A stretch of 64,000 bases of DNA, taken from positions 62,001 to 126,000 of the forward strand of contig CAUYLG010017904.1 in NCBI GenBank assembly GCA_963573385.1, read 5' to 3'. Numbering within the stretch: position 1 is the stretch's first letter; every line of letters starts with the position of its first letter. This DNA comes from Cacajao melanocephalus. Its lineage: Eukaryota > Chordata > Mammalia > Primates > Pitheciidae. The notes beneath the pieces were generated by a model. It ran no database searches and had not been told where the DNA came from. It worked only from the letters and a program-made list of their open reading frames with translations. Below, piece after piece: positions 26,900 to 42,488 of the stretch. The translations under genes were made by a program, and so were the position numbers.

Positions 26900-27769
26900 C
26901 TGTAGAAAAGGAAAGAGTGACTTTGAACACTGGCCTTGACGGAATCAATTCCTCCTTCTTCCACAAACAACGCCCAGTCAAATTCCACTACATAAACGAG
27001 CCATGTGCTCATGGCTTTAAGTTTTTTTTTAAAAAAAGAATGCCAACTGAAAGAGAGAAAATAGTGCAGAAAGTGGAAAGGAACTTCAGTATATGGATTT
27101 AAAGGAAAAGAATTAAATAAATTTTGTGGTTAGCTCCTATTAAAACCACATAAACCATGAGTAGTGTGTTACTTTGTGAAAAAGATAATATAATTTCAGC
27201 GAGTGTTTATTTTATAAGAAAATAAGGCAACAGCAGACCTCACTGCAAATGAAATGATCTGGACTTTCATTGGTAGATGAATATGATGTGTTGCTTTATA
27301 AACGATATTTCTGTGGTGTGTTACTATCTATCGCACTGCTAGACATCACAGGCCACAATTTGAGAGATTTGTGTACTGCGTATGTCAAACATTTTTATAT
27401 TCCTCCAGTTTGTGAAGGACAAGAAGACCTTTTCTATTTTGTAGTTTTGTAACCCCAAAACCTGAAATAGAGTAGGGGCTAATAATTATTTAAACTTATG
27501 AAGAATAACTGCTACTTACCATTTAACATGTAACACACAGGAAATTTTCAGAAGCAGTAAATTATTCATTGTTATAACATATCCCCCCCCCCAAAAAAAT
27601 CTGTCTCTATGCTTTAACAGTCTTATATTAAAAGCATTTACATTTTACCTAAGTTACCTGAAGATCTCACATATGTGGTGTGTGAGCTTTCATGGAAATA
27701 GTATACGGTTCTAAACAAAAATGTATATCCTTTTAAAATCTTTTGCAAGGGAGCAGGCAATTTCCATAC
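26900..27769 (-). other. FBN2: FBN2 intron 13
   Basis: An 870-bp intron with no transposon I recognise; it has a C run near 27586-27594. Confidence 0.88.
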
Positions 27770-27895
27770 CAACACAGTTTTTTCCATCTGTAGTTAATTC
27801 AAAGCCAGCATTGCAAATGCACTGGAAACTTCCATCTGTGTTCACGCATCGACCGTTTTTACAAAGAACTCCATTCTGGATGCACTCATCAATAT
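27770..27895 (-). CDS. FBN2: FBN2 exon 13: cbEGF-4
   Basis: This 126-nt exon has acceptor TTCCTAG and donor GTTG|GTATGG. It encodes [17 protein letters not shown] through DGKNCV with six cysteines and the NTDGSFQC hydroxylation and calcium segment. Fibrillin-1 has DIDECLQNGRICNNGRC at this position. It is one of three closely packed exons (12 to 14). Confidence 0.97.
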
Positions 27896-28790
27896 CTAGG
27901 AAGATTAAGAATGGCCAAACATTATTCTTTTGCAATACTTATAGATAAAAACAGTAGATAAGAAGTGGAATTTTAAATATTCAAAGTCATGTTGCTTCTT
28001 CAGCAAAATTTCTGTCTCTCACCAGCTTTTCGGTTTTTTTTTTGGATAAGTAGGTGCAAGCAATTTTACAGCCCTTATAGTAGCTGAAGAGGGAAAGAAA
28101 AAAAAAGAGGGTATCTGGTAAACCTAAGAAAGGGTGGGCAGTGCAGCTGGAATTACTGGTTGCAGCTGTTTTTGACATAGTGGATGAAGGCCTTAAAAGT
28201 CAGAACAAGATGTCGAGTAAGTGTAAAGTAACTACAGAATTTCTAGATTAATACAATGAAAACTTCTGGAGAAAGCTGATTCAAGCAACTACCTGTGGCT
28301 GAATAGGAAATGAAAAAGGAGACAGGCAGTCATCTGGTAAAAGAATTCTGAGATGAATCAGCAGTGAGGTAGTGAGTTTGGACCCTGGTGGTGGGTGTAC
28401 CACTAAAGCTGTGAATAAAGATCAGGCATGACTTGGTGTTGGACTATGTGTGGGATTCAAAGAAAACAGTAGTTGAAAATGACTATAAATCTTAAGCTCA
28501 GTTAATCAGAGAAGGTTACTGATGTTACTTGGAGAAAGGAAGCTCAGATCTAGGGAAGGAAGATAAACTGAACTTTTGTGAAGCCAGATACCCTGTTGCC
28601 TGGGTTATAGATGCAAACAGTGTTTATATTTAAAGGGACAATCTCTGGGGGTATTATAAATAAATCTGTAATAACGTAACAATACTTATTTTATTCCTTG
28701 TTTTATTGTAATAAATTTACTTTTAACCTCAACAGCCTTGGTCACTATATTTCATGGAATATTTTCATACGTGAAAGCAAACTGCCTTAC
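27896..28790 (-). other. FBN2: FBN2 intron 12
   Basis: An 895-bp intron. The stretch 28180-28560 may be a very old antisense L2 copy (pattern TGACTTGGTGTTGGACTATG and following), but the match is weak. Confidence 0.85.
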
Positions 28791-28910
28791 CAATGCATGC
28801 TTGCTTGGTAGGAGTCCTCTGGAATCCAGCATGACATTTACAATAATAGGAACCAGGTGTGTTAACACAATCTCCATTAGTGCAGGGATTTGATGTGCAT
28901 TCATCAACAT
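28791..28910 (-). CDS. FBN2: FBN2 exon 12: cbEGF-3
   Basis: This 120-nt exon has acceptor CTCACAG and donor CATTG|GTAAG. It encodes [15 protein letters not shown] through TKQACI with six cysteines and the NTPGSYYC motif. It is the first calcium-binding EGF after the non-calcium EGF of exon 11. A 14 kb intron separates it from that exon. Confidence 0.97.
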
Positions 28911-31224
28911 CTGTGAGCAGCAAAAGAAACCATTATAGACTTCACTCCATTTGTAGAAATGTTTGTTTAAAGTACATTTAGCCCTCTAAAATTTGAGAGA
29001 AGGCCAGTCAGTGGTAATAGTCTAAATAGCAAAGTATTTATAAATGAATGAAAATTCCTTTCTTCAAATACACTCAGAGGCCAGTCTGAAGATTTACAAA
29101 AATATCGCCTATTAGAGAGTACATGGGAATTTGCTTTAATCAAGAATTAAAGATTTTTTCAGTTGGAATAATGGCGAATGATTAAAAGCATGGGCCCTGA
29201 AAAGAGAAATAGGCTATAACGCTTATCGCTTATACTAATGTGGGCAAGTTAATAACCTCTTTAAGGCTTAGTAAAGTCTCAGAAGAACAATGAAAGGATT
29301 CTGAAGATATATATTTATGTTACATGTTGTCACTGCTATCAGTTTTAAAGAAAGAGATTGATGGATTATGGAGTGTCTTTAGCATAATTTTTAGCATAAC
29401 TTTTTTGGTGAACTCATTCATCTATGTATACAACTATATATACACTAAAGCTTGGATAATATTTTGAAGTAAAAAACATGGGGGAGTAGAAAATGAAAAC
29501 ATTAAAATAAAGCCCATTTTTTTCAGCAGTTTCACATTTCTTTAGGATTTAAAAATTGGCACAGGGATTTGTTGCATAAAATGTAATTTTATGCGAATAC
29601 TAGTCATGACCAAAAAGTGAGAGAGTCATGCTTTTCATTCAAGGTCTCCTAAAACCTAATTAAATGCAAACCCATTGCAGAATTCAGGGACTGAAAAGCC
29701 AAATGACAGACTGAACACTCTGGACTAGTTAAATCCCAGAGAAATCACATGTGCCAGTATAAGAAGTTTAATTCATCTTCTCTCAGCAATGCTCACTAAA
29801 TATTATTTTGAATCCTTGCAAATTAAAAACCTGTCTAGTTGATGAGGGCATGATGATTTGCCATTTCATATACATGTAGAAGCCATTAACATATACAATT
29901 TCAGCTAAATTGGAGAATATAACAATAAAATCAATTCACAGGTTTACCACTTTAACAAGCAGATTCCTACTTTCACAGATGTTCTTAAAAGAGGAACTGT
30001 ACTGTATCAAGCCCACCAACTTCATTTATGTAAACAGACTGAATGCAATTAAAACTTTTCTGGTAAAGGAAATAAACCTCATAGCAAATAAAATAAAAAC
30101 AACAAAGAGTAACAGGACTAAATGCTTTTTCAATCCATCCAAGGACCCCTTCAGTCCATAAAGACTCACTTACATTTAAAGTTTTGGTTGATACCATCAA
30201 TTCTACTGAGCCAAAGGAATGTAGCAAAATGAGAAAAGAGAGACAGCATTAGCAGGCATATAAAGTATAATAAATAGACTTTCCAATATGAAATAGCACC
30301 TTCAGTTCAGTGTTGAAGATCACTTCAATTTTGTGTTACATAATTGAAATGCAACAATTAAAAATGTGTTGTAGCTCTTATCTTTACAGAAGCCTCAATG
30401 TAAAGCTCTGTTCTAGTGAAGAACATGAGAAACCAGGCATCCACTCTCCTCTCTTTAGGGAAAGTTTCAGGAAAGCCACGTCACCTTGCAGGACTGTTTT
30501 CTCCCCTGGAGAGCCTGCTCCTAAGCTCCTTGTTTCTATGGCAGCTCTGCCAGCTATTTTGCCATTATAGCCATAATTCACTTCTGTCTCCTAAGCCCCT
30601 CAGGAACTCATCAAGGGTCTGGTACACAGAAAAAAATATAATCGTTCACTTACTTTTTCTTTGGCAGTGAAAACAATCACCAAAAAACAATTAGTGACTT
30701 TACAATTCCATATGACTTTAAACCCCCATTTGTTGTGTTTTGTTTGTTTTCTAGGATTCTCAGTTTTAGAATTATCACAGATGACCACTGCCAACTTCTG
30801 AAATGAACATTTCATGTCTCCTCCTTATTCTGAGTCTCACAGTCCTGCACCTCCAAGTGACCATATTAGCTTTGTCTTGTTTACAAGAACAGAGGTACTT
30901 AAATACTATGGTCTGTACATTTTAAATTCTTACTATGTTTTCATTGGGGGGGAGGGGGGATAAGTATTTTTAAGCAAAATTCATGGTATTTAACCTCTTA
31001 AAATAAGTTTTAAAATTATGGAGAATGTTGATTATCAAAATTGTTAAATTCTCAAATACTATTATGGTTAAGAAATATTTTCCCTTGAAAAATACTTTAT
31101 ATGCCAACTTAGAAAAGACTTTTTAAAAATACACTTGCAAGGGCTCTAAGATTACCTGTAGCCAAGTAGAAATTTAAATTATTTTTTACTATTTCAAAAT
31201 AGTAAAAAAATTAAAATCACTGCT

Positions 31225-31537
<313 letters not shown>

Positions 31538-32609
31538 CTAACAGCAGGTTGACTTAGACACGATGAGAGTTATAAATTTAATTTTATAGTAGAATTCTCA
31601 AGAAAAAGAGAGAAAAATGTGATGGGTAAATATAACTGTTTTCAGGCATCAGGCGTAGTTCTCACAATAGCAAAACAGACCCAATTCTATTTTCTTTGTC
31701 ATTGATCCTTTAACAAACCAATTGCCTTTCAAGTTATACTACTTCATCAGGTATCTCATAAAAGTTCCCAAATAGGAATGGCAGTTTGTTATTCCTCAAA
31801 ACATTAGCACAGCTGACATAGTTACTACTGTTATCTTGGGCTCTTATAATTTAAAGCACTGGTTAATTAATATCCTCTTCACTTTTTCTGATGTGTTGTT
31901 TATAAATTCAATTTGTTGTTTATAAATTAAAATGATCAATAATTGACATTAGAGTATAGGATTAAAAATATTAAAACTCATTTTCTGAAAATGTGCTCCA
32001 TTACTAAGCGATGTCTCTATGAATTACAGTAGGAAGAAAGACAAGTCGGCTGCTGGGGGTTTAACTTTGCAGGGTTAAATGATGAGATCTCTCTACCACT
32101 CTAAGAAGCATCAGGTAGTATCAGCTAAGCTAAGTAGGCCGCATATGGCTATAGAGTGTAGTTATAGAGTGTACAACTCTACAGCATACCATTTATATAG
32201 ATTCTTTGAATGATACCCCCTAGGCTTGTGCAGTCCACATTTGAGTTAAGCCTTATTTCATAACTCTGATTTTGTAGCCCCGTGACTAGTTTAGAATGAC
32301 TGATTTTTCCAAAACATCCTATCTGGCCCACATTTTCTTTTGTAATCATAGTATACTTAGAAATTTTTGGTAAAATTATGACAGTAACTCTCTCTATACC
32401 TGGCCTCTCATCTATATGGTTTAATGGAAGACCTGAACTCAAATCTGTTAATTAGGATTAAGCTAGTTAATGAAACATATGTATGATCATATGTTAATAT
32501 TATGCATAAATAAAATGACCTCAGAATGCCTCAATTACTGTCCTAAAACCACTCTTCAAAGTTAGTAAAATACCCTTAGTTATCAAATCCAACCGATTTT
32601 TTTTCCCTC

Positions 32610-33310
32610 ACTGCCTTTGGTTTTTCTACTGCATTTAACACCTGACACTACTTTTCTTTTGAATGTGTGCCCTTTCAGAACTTCAGGAACATAATTCTCT
32701 AGATTATTTTGCTATCTCTCCAACATTATGAGCTAGAACAAGGTGTGTCTGAGTGAGCTAGACTAAGAGCCTTCAATGTGGCAGTTCCATAGGATTCCAG
32801 CTGTAGTATTTCTGTTATCTTTTCACTTGTCCTGTTGTTCAGCCTGGGACGTAACATTCATCTTCATGGTTCTAATGGCCACCTGTGTGTTGTTGACTCC
32901 TAAATCTGTAACTCTACTCCTGGACATTCCTCTTAGCATTAGAGCTCTATAATTAAATAACCCTAGACACCTAAAACTCAGCATGTCCACAAAAGACTCA
33001 ACAACTATTTCCTCCCATTCTGTACCTTCTTATACTTCTTATGTTAACAACATCACTATATGTCCTGTTTTGGTCAGCCAGAAAAAAATCAACAACTATT
33101 TCCTCCCAATCTGCACCTTCTTACACTTCTTATATTAATCACACCACTGTATGTCCAGTTTTAGTCAGCCAGATACTTGTGTATCATTGTAGTTTTCTAT
33201 TCTTTGATTTCCCACAACTGGGTCATCAGATTCCACTGATTAACCTCCCAAGCACTTGTAGAATCATTAAGTATTTCTGCAGTCCTACATCACTATTGTC
33301 ATAATTTCTT
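32610..33310 (+). mobile_element. L2 LINE fragment with internal tandem duplication
   Basis: Follows L2 sense sequence (CTACTGCATTTAACACCTG, GTTGACTCCTAAATCTGTAA, ACTCAGCATGTCCA). A 91-bp unit is repeated in tandem at about 32998-33088 and 33089-33172. Confidence 0.7.
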
Positions 33311-33654
33311 GCCTAGGCTTACATAAAAATTGACTAGCTGGCGTTTTTGTCCCATTTTTTCATGCCACAATCTTTACACTAAAAAAATAGGGGACACTTC
33401 TGTTCCCAGTCAAGAGAGATTTGCTCCCACTTCTTCAAATACACAAACAAATGGACAAAGTATAAGAAATCATGGTTTTCAAGAAACTTGACATCAGGCA
33501 GCAAAGACTATAGAGCCCTAAGAGATGGAAAACAAACACAGTGAATATCATGACTATTTCAGCTTATGGCTTTAAGAGAGTGTTCAGACCATGGTGCAGA
33601 TGGGGGAACCCTGGCAGAATGCAGCAAGCCCCTAAGTAGATGAGTCAGAGCTGA

Positions 33655-34970
33655 GAATCCAGAAACAGACCCAATATATACGAGCAACTGATTTTCAACA
33701 AGCTGCAAAGGCAATGCAATAGAGAGAAGACACTCTTTCCAACAAAGGGTGATGGTTATTAATATACTACAAAAATAAACTTCATGCAATATTAAAAAAC
33801 TAACTCAAAATGGATCAAAGGCCTAAAACTAGATAACTTCTAGAAGCAAACACTGAAGAAAACTCTTGTGAAGAAAACTGTTAGATTTGGCAAAGATTTC
33901 CTAGATACAACATCAAAAGCATGATCCATAAAACAACAAACTTAATAAATAGAATTTCATCAGAATTAAAAAATCTAACACTTCAAAAGATATGTTACAA
34001 GAAGAAAAGGCAAGCCACAGGGTAGGAAAAAACATGTGTAAATCATATACTTGATAAGGACTTATATCCAGAATAAACAAAGAACCCTCAAAACTGAGTA
34101 AGAAAATAATTTTAAAACAGACCAAGATTTGAACTGATTCTTTACCAAAGAAGCGTCAGATCAAATAAACTCATGAAAAGATAGTCAACATCTTTTTAAT
34201 GTGACTCATTAGAGAAATGTAAATTAAAACCACAATGAGAAACCCCTGCATACCTATTACAATGGCTAAATGTAAAAACCTGACCATACCAAGTGATGGC
34301 TTGGGGTTATGGAGTAACTGATACTCTCATACACTGCTGCTAGAAATGTAAAATAGTATATTTTGGCAGTTTCTTAAATAATTAAATATATTCCTCCCAC
34401 ATAATCCAGCCACTCCACACTTAGGAATATACTCAAGAAAACTAAAATGCTTACAAACACTTCTCCAAGGATGTTCATAAGAGCTTTATTTGTAATAACC
34501 AGAAAATGGAAACAAAATAAGTGACTATCAACACTGGCATATATAAATAAACTGTGGTATATCCATACAATAAAATACTATTCCAAAACAAAAAGAAATC
34601 AATCATTTACTCTCACAACAACATAGATGAATCACAGATTAAGCTGACTAAAGAAAACCAGACAAAAGGCATATATGTAACAGTACAATTTCATTTTTAT
34701 AAAATTCTACACAATGCAAACTAATGTACAGTGAATATCAGTGATTGCCTGGGGACAGCATGGGGGCTAGGGATGGATGAAAGGGGGAGCAAGATGGACA
34801 GATTACAAGGGGCAAAGGTAAACCTTATGAGGGTGACGGATATGTTCATTATCCGATTGTGGTCATAATTTTATTCGTATACACACATCAAAACTTACCA
34901 AGTTGTATGCTTCAAATATACACAACTTATTGTATGTCAGTTAAGTCACAGTAAAAGTCGTTTAAAAATC
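33655..34970 (+). mobile_element. L1M fragment (ORF2 3' part and 3' UTR)
   Basis: Diverged L1 ORF2 sense sequence: ATGGATCAAAGGCCTAAAAC, TTATATCCAGAATAAACAAAG, AAACCACAATGAGAAACCCC, then CTGTGGTATATCCATACAAT. It ends with the old-L1 3' UTR motif near CAAGTTGTATGCTTC. Many stops, no coding capacity. Confidence 0.85.
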
Positions 34971-35507
34971 TGCACAACACTTCCATCTTGATTAAGAAAA
35001 CGACATGGCCTTGTCTTCTTGGGCTTACAGACTTTCAAGAGTCATGAACACCTACGATATAAGACGTTGCTTGAGGAACCCAGGGGCTGTTACAGCCCAC
35101 CTTTAGAGCTTCATTTCCTCCTTGTCTTTTGGAAATAAATGTTTGAATCTCTCTATTCTTCAACACAGGGTGCACAGGTTGGGAAAACTTGAGAAAATAT
35201 TCAAGTGGTACCTGGGGACCAAAAATTTACTTGGAAAAACTAAGGCTCTAGATGAAATTATAGTTGGCATTTTTCAGATATAGGTCCAAAGCTGAGAGTA
35301 TTAATCACAACTTTGACTAGTGTCTGAGAACATGTAGTACATTTTAGGATCACGATCAACTTTTTTAAGACTTCAAACTAAGCAAGCACAAATAAGGAGT
35401 CTAGACAGTACAACAGCTTTAATTTTCAAAATTTTTAGAACTCCATATGAAATGGGCTCTTTGTCTCTCTCTCAGTTGGCTCAGAACTCAGACAGGTAGA
35501 AAGAAAT

Positions 35508-35509
<2 letters not shown>

Positions 35510-35548
<39 letters not shown>
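35510..35548. repeat. (AC)n microsatellite
   Basis: Uninterrupted CA dinucleotides, about 19 units, at the 3' border of the L1 copy. Confidence 0.95.
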
Positions 35549-35549
<1 letters not shown>

Positions 35550-38500
35550 TTCTTTCCAACTTTTATTTTAGGTTCAGGGAGTACAAGTATAGATTTCTAA
35601 CACAGGAAAATTGCGTGTCACAGGGGTTTGGTGTAAAGATTATTTCATCACCCATGTAATAAGCCTAGTGCCTAATAGGCAGTTTTTTATCCTCACTTCC
35701 ACTCTCAAGCAGGCTCCAGTGTCTCTTGTTCCCTTCTTTGTGTCCACGCATACTGAATGTTTAGCTCCCACTTATAAATGGGAACATATAGTATTTGGTT
35801 TTCTGTTTCCGTGTTAATTCATTTAGGACCATGGCCTCCAGCTCCATCCGTGTTGCTGCAAAGGACATGGTCTCATTCTTTTTTTATGGCTATGTAGTAT
35901 TCCATGGTGTGTACGTACCACATTTTCTTTTTTCAGTCCACCATTGATGGGCATTTAGGTTGCTTCCATGTCTTTATATTGTGAATAGAACTGTGATGAA
36001 CATATGTGTGCATGTGTCTTTATGGTAGAACATTTTATATTCCTTTGGGTTTATACCCAGTATTGCTGGGTTGAATGGTAACTCTGTTTTAAATTCTTCA
36101 AGAAATCTCCAAATTGCTTTCTGCAGTGGCGGAGCTAATTTACATTCTCACCAGCAGTGAATAAGCTTTCTTTTCTTCACAACTTTACCAGCATCTACTT
36201 TTTAATAACAGCCATTTTGACTGGTATAATATGGTATCTCATTGCAGTTTTGATTTGCATTTCTTTAATGAGAGGTGATGTTGAGCTTGTTTTTTCTTAT
36301 GCTTGTTGTCTGCATGTATGTCTTGAGAAGTGGCTGCTCAAGTCTTTTACCCATTATTTAATGAGATTGTTTTTCGCTTGTTAATTTAAGTTCCCTATAG
36401 ATTCTGGATATTAGACTACTGTCGGAGGCATAGTTTGCAAATATTTTCTCCTACTCCTGTAGGTTTACTCTGATAGTTTCTTTTGATGTGCAGAAGCTCT
36501 TTAGTTTAATTAGGTCTCATTTGTCAATTTTTGTTTTTGTTGCAATTGCTTTTGGAGTCATTGTAATAAAATCTTTGCCACAGCCTATGTCCCAAATGGC
36601 ATTTCCTAGGTTTTCTTCTAGAATTTTTATAGTTTTAGGTTTTACATTTAAGTCTTTAATCGATCCTGAGTTAATTTTTGTCTATGGTGAAAAGAAGAGA
36701 TTCAGTTTGAATCTTCTGCATATGACTATCCAGTTATCCCAGCACTACTTATTGAATATAGAATCCTTTCTTCATTGCTTGTTTTTGTTGACTTTGTCAA
36801 AGACCAAATGGTCGTAGGTGTGTGGCTTTATTTCTAGGTTCTCTAATCTGTTCCACTGGTCTATATATCTTTTTTGTACCAGTGCCATACTGTTTTGGTA
36901 GGTATTGCCTTGTAGTATAGTTTGAAGTCAGGTAGTTTGATGCCTCTGGCTTTGTTCATTTTGCTTAGAATTGCTTTGGCTATTCAGGTTATTGTTTTTT
37001 TGTTTTTTATTTTGTTGTTGTTCCACATAAATTTTAACATAGTTTTTTTTTCTAATTCTGTGAAAAATGTTGATAGTTTGATAGGAGTAGCATTGAATCT
37101 GTAAATTGCTTTGAGCACTATGGTCATTTTAATAATATTGATTCTTCCTATCCATGAGCATGGAATGTTTTTCCATTTGTTTGTATTATCTCTGATTTCT
37201 TTGTCTCTGAAAGAAATCAGAGATGAAATCCATAATAAAATACATTTATTGATTTGCATATGCTGTACTCAGCTTGCATCCCAGGGATAAAGCTTACTTG
37301 ATTGTGATGAATTAGCTTTTTTATGTGCTTCTGGATTCAGTTTTCTAGTATTTTGTTGAGGACTTTTGCGTCTATGTTCATCAAGGATATTGGCCTAAAG
37401 TTTTCTCTCCTTTTTTGTTGTATCTTTGCCAGGTTTTGGTACAAGAATAATTCTGGCTTCATAGAATGAGTTAGGAAGGAGTCCTCAATCTTCAAGTTTT
37501 TGGAATAGTTTCAATAGGAATGATACCAGCTCCTCTTTACACAGCTGGTGGAATTTGTCTGTGAATCCTTCTGGTTCTGGGTTTTTCCTGGTTAGTGGGC
37601 TTTTCATTACTGATTCAATTTCAGAGCTCATTATTGGTCTGCTCAGGGATTCAATTTCTTCCTGGCTCAATCTTGGGAAATGTTATCTTCCAATAATTTA
37701 TACATTTCTTCTAAGTTTTCTAGTTTGTGTGCACAGAAGTGTTTTTAAGGTTTTGTAGTTTGTGTGCATAGAGGTCTCTCTGAGGACTTTTGTATTTCTT
37801 TGGGGTTGTTGGTAATGTCCCCTTTGTCATTTCAGATTGTGCTTATTTCCGTCTTCTCTTTTATTCTTTATCAGTCTAGATAGTAGTTTATCAATCTTAT
37901 TTATTCTCTTAAAGACCCAACTGTAGGTTTTGTTGATGTTTTGAAGGTTGTTTCAATCTCAGCTTCATTCAGTTCAGCGCTGAATTTGGTTATTTCTTTT
38001 ATTCTGTTAGCTTTGGGATTGGTTTGCTCTTATTTTTCTAGTTTTTCCAGGTGTGATGTTAAGTTATTAATTTGAGATTTTTCTGACTTTTCAATGTGGG
38101 AGTTTAATGCTATAAGCTTTCCTTTTAACACTGCTTTAGCTGTGTCCTAGAGAGTCTGTTACATTGCATCTTTGCTTTTTTTAGTTATAAAAATTTTATT
38201 ATGCTGTGGTCTGAGAGTGTGGTTGGTATAATTTCATTTTTCTTGAATATATTGAGAATTGCTTATGGCCAGGTATGTGGTCAATCTAGAATATGTGCTG
38301 TGCTACTGATGAGGCAAATGTATATTTTGTTGTTGTTGGGTGGACTGTTCTGTAGATATCTGTTAAGTCCCTCTGGCCAAGTGTTGAGTTTAGGTCCCAA
38401 ATATCTTTGTTAGTTTTCCACCTTGATGATCTGTCTAATACTGTCAGTGGGGTGTTAAAGCCTCCCACTATTATAGTGTCATTATCTAAGTCTCTTTGTA

Positions 38501-40527
38501 GGTCTCAAAAATCTCGTTTTCTGAATCTGGGTGCTCCAGTGTTGCGTGCATGTACATTTAGGAGAGCAAAATCTTTTGTTGCATTGAACCTTTATTATTA
38601 CGTAATGCCCCTCTTTGTCTTTTTAAATCATTGTTGGTTTAGTCTGTTTTGTCTTAAATTAGGATAGCAACTCCCACTATTTTTGTTTTCCATTTGGTTG
38701 GTAGCTTTTTCTCCATCTGTTTACTTTGAGCTTATGGATGTCACTGCATGTGAGATTGGTCTCTTGAAGACAGCATATAGTTGAATCTTGTTTGTTTATC
38801 TATCTTGCCATTCTGTGCCTTTTAAGTGGGTCATTTAGCCTGTTCATTTCAAGGATAATATTGGTATGTGTTGACTGATCCTGTCATTGCATTAGCAGGT
38901 TGTTATGCAGATTTGATTGTGTGGTTACTTTACAGTGTCAATGGTGTATGTACTTAAGTTTGTTTTTGTGGTGGCTGATAACAGTCTTTCATTTCTATGT
39001 TTAACACTCCCTCAAAGACCTCTTGGTAAGGCAGGTCTGGCGGCAAATTCCTTCAGCCTTTGCTTGTCTGGAAAATATTTTATTTCCCCTTATGTATGAA
39101 ATTTGTTTGGCTGAATATAAAATTCTTGGTTGGGATTTCTTTTCTTTAAGAATGCTAAACATAGACCCCCAAACTCTTCTGGCTTGTAGGGTTCCTGATG
39201 AAAGGTCCACTGTTATCCTGATGGGGTTCCCTTTGTAGGTGATCTGCTCCCTTCTCTCTAGTTACCTTTAAAATTTTTTATTTCTTGTTGACCTTGGAGA
39301 ATCTGATGATTATATGTCTTGAGGTTGGTCACCTTGTATAATATTTACAAGAGTTCTCTGGACTTCCTGAATTTGAATGTTGACTTTAGCAAGGTTGGGG
39401 AAATTTTCATGGGCAATATCTTCAAATATGTTTCCAAGTTACTTGCTCTTTCTAGCTCTGTTTCAGGGATGCCAGTGAGTTGGAAGTTTGGTTTATTTAC
39501 ATAATCTCCTATTTCCCAGACGTTTCATTCAATCTTTCTAATTGTTTTTTCTTTATTTTGGTCCGAGTTGATTTAAAGAACCAGTCTTTGAGCTCTGAGA
39601 TTCTTTCCTCAACTTGTTCTATTCTTCTGTTAATACTTCTGATTGTATTATGAAATTCTTGTAGCGAGTTTTTCAGCTCTTTCAGGTCAGTTTGCATCTT
39701 TCTTAAGAATTTGTCAGTGGTGATGGGGTGGTGAGGCCTATGTGCATGTGTGCCAGTGAAACAATGGGGGGAGGCTGTGGGCAAGTGCATGCCAGCAAAG
39801 TAGTGGGGAGAGGCTGCAGGTGGAAGCATGTTGACAGAGGCCCATCTACTGAAGTTCTCCAATAGTTAGGCAGGGTTTGCTGGCAAAGAAGCTATGGTGG
39901 TGACCGCTGGGAAGAGCCACAGATGGGCAACTGAGGCTGTGCTGCAAGTAGACACAGCCATTCAGGAACACTGAGAGAGGCTGGCAGATGGGGGACACTC
40001 AGATCAGACTGACCCTGTCCCATGGGCAAGATTGCCCTGCTCTGTCCAGGTCCAACAATCAACCAATGCCAAAGCCCGCTAGAGAATGGCAAGCCTTGGG
40101 GTATGGGTGTCACAGCCATTCCAGTGCCAAACCCTCTGGGCTCTGCACAGGCTGGAGTCCTGTCCCTGCTACCTATCCAAGCAGCTCTCCCTGTCAGCTC
40201 AAAAGTCCATACAGGTTGTGGGATCTCTTGCAGGTAGGATTCCAGAAATCCCTGCTAAGAGTGGGCCACTCCTCACTATTTAACTCACTCATTCCTCAGG
40301 AACTGCTAGGGGTCAGGAACAAGTCTTGGTGCTTGGCAACCCCATGAAGGCTTCCCAGCTTCCTCCTGCTTCAGTCAAGGGGGTCTGTGTGCTCCTCCAT
40401 ACACTTTTAATGCCTTCCTTCTGAAGATTCTCTCAGAGTGTGCCAGTCTTCTTGATGGTCTGGTCTGTCGGTAGGAAATGCACTTCCTGGCTATGTCTAC
40501 TCAGCCATCTTGGCCGCTCTCTACTGA
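35550..40527 (-). mobile_element. Primate L1 with 5' and 3' ends, internally deleted
   Basis: Read on the minus strand: a 5' UTR starting near 40527 (GCGGCCAAGATGGCTGAGTA), ORF1 remnants at about 39700-39000 (coiled-coil part RRIEQVEERISELKD, then SGTLQARRVWGSMFSILKEK), and ORF2 from about 38950 with endonuclease (WDLNSTLGQRDLTDIYR) and reverse-transcriptase pieces. The 3' UTR ends at 35550. About 5 kb of the usual 6 kb remains; roughly 0.9 kb of ORF2 is missing near 37188-37240. Frames are broken, so it is inactive. L1PB or L1MA age is likely. It lies in the gene's sense orientation. Confidence 0.88.
37188..37224. repeat. 15-bp perfect hairpin at L1 deletion joint
   Basis: ATCTCTGATTTCTTT (37188-37202) and its exact reverse complement (37210-37224) are separated by 7 nt. 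The right arm is not L1 sequence expected there; normal L1 sequence resumes just after, about 0.9 kb further along ORF2. Confidence 0.85.
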
Positions 40528-40825
40528 CCTTTTTTAACTCCATGGGGAAATTTCTTATCCTTTGCAGACACTAATGTAACCCCTAACTACTGCCAATTCT
40601 GCTGCTAGATGAGATGTTCCTGATGGTCTCTCCTTTTACCACATCACTAGTACAGATCATAGTTTATGAGCACAAATCAATTTAAATGGCATTTAGGGAA
40701 TCCGAACTTCCAAGCCTACCATTACCACTGATTCTGTGGGAATGTGTCTCCTGAGTGCCACACAACTCTCTCACTGTTAAACTTTTTGTAAATGACCTAT
40801 AAGAAAGTTGGGAACTCTTTATAGC

Positions 40826-42488
<1,663 letters not shown>

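Noticed and set aside
36488..36817. 109-codon hydrophobic + strand frame resembling a membrane protein
   Set aside because: It is antisense to L1 ORF2; T-rich antisense L1 DNA typically gives such leucine- and phenylalanine-rich frames.
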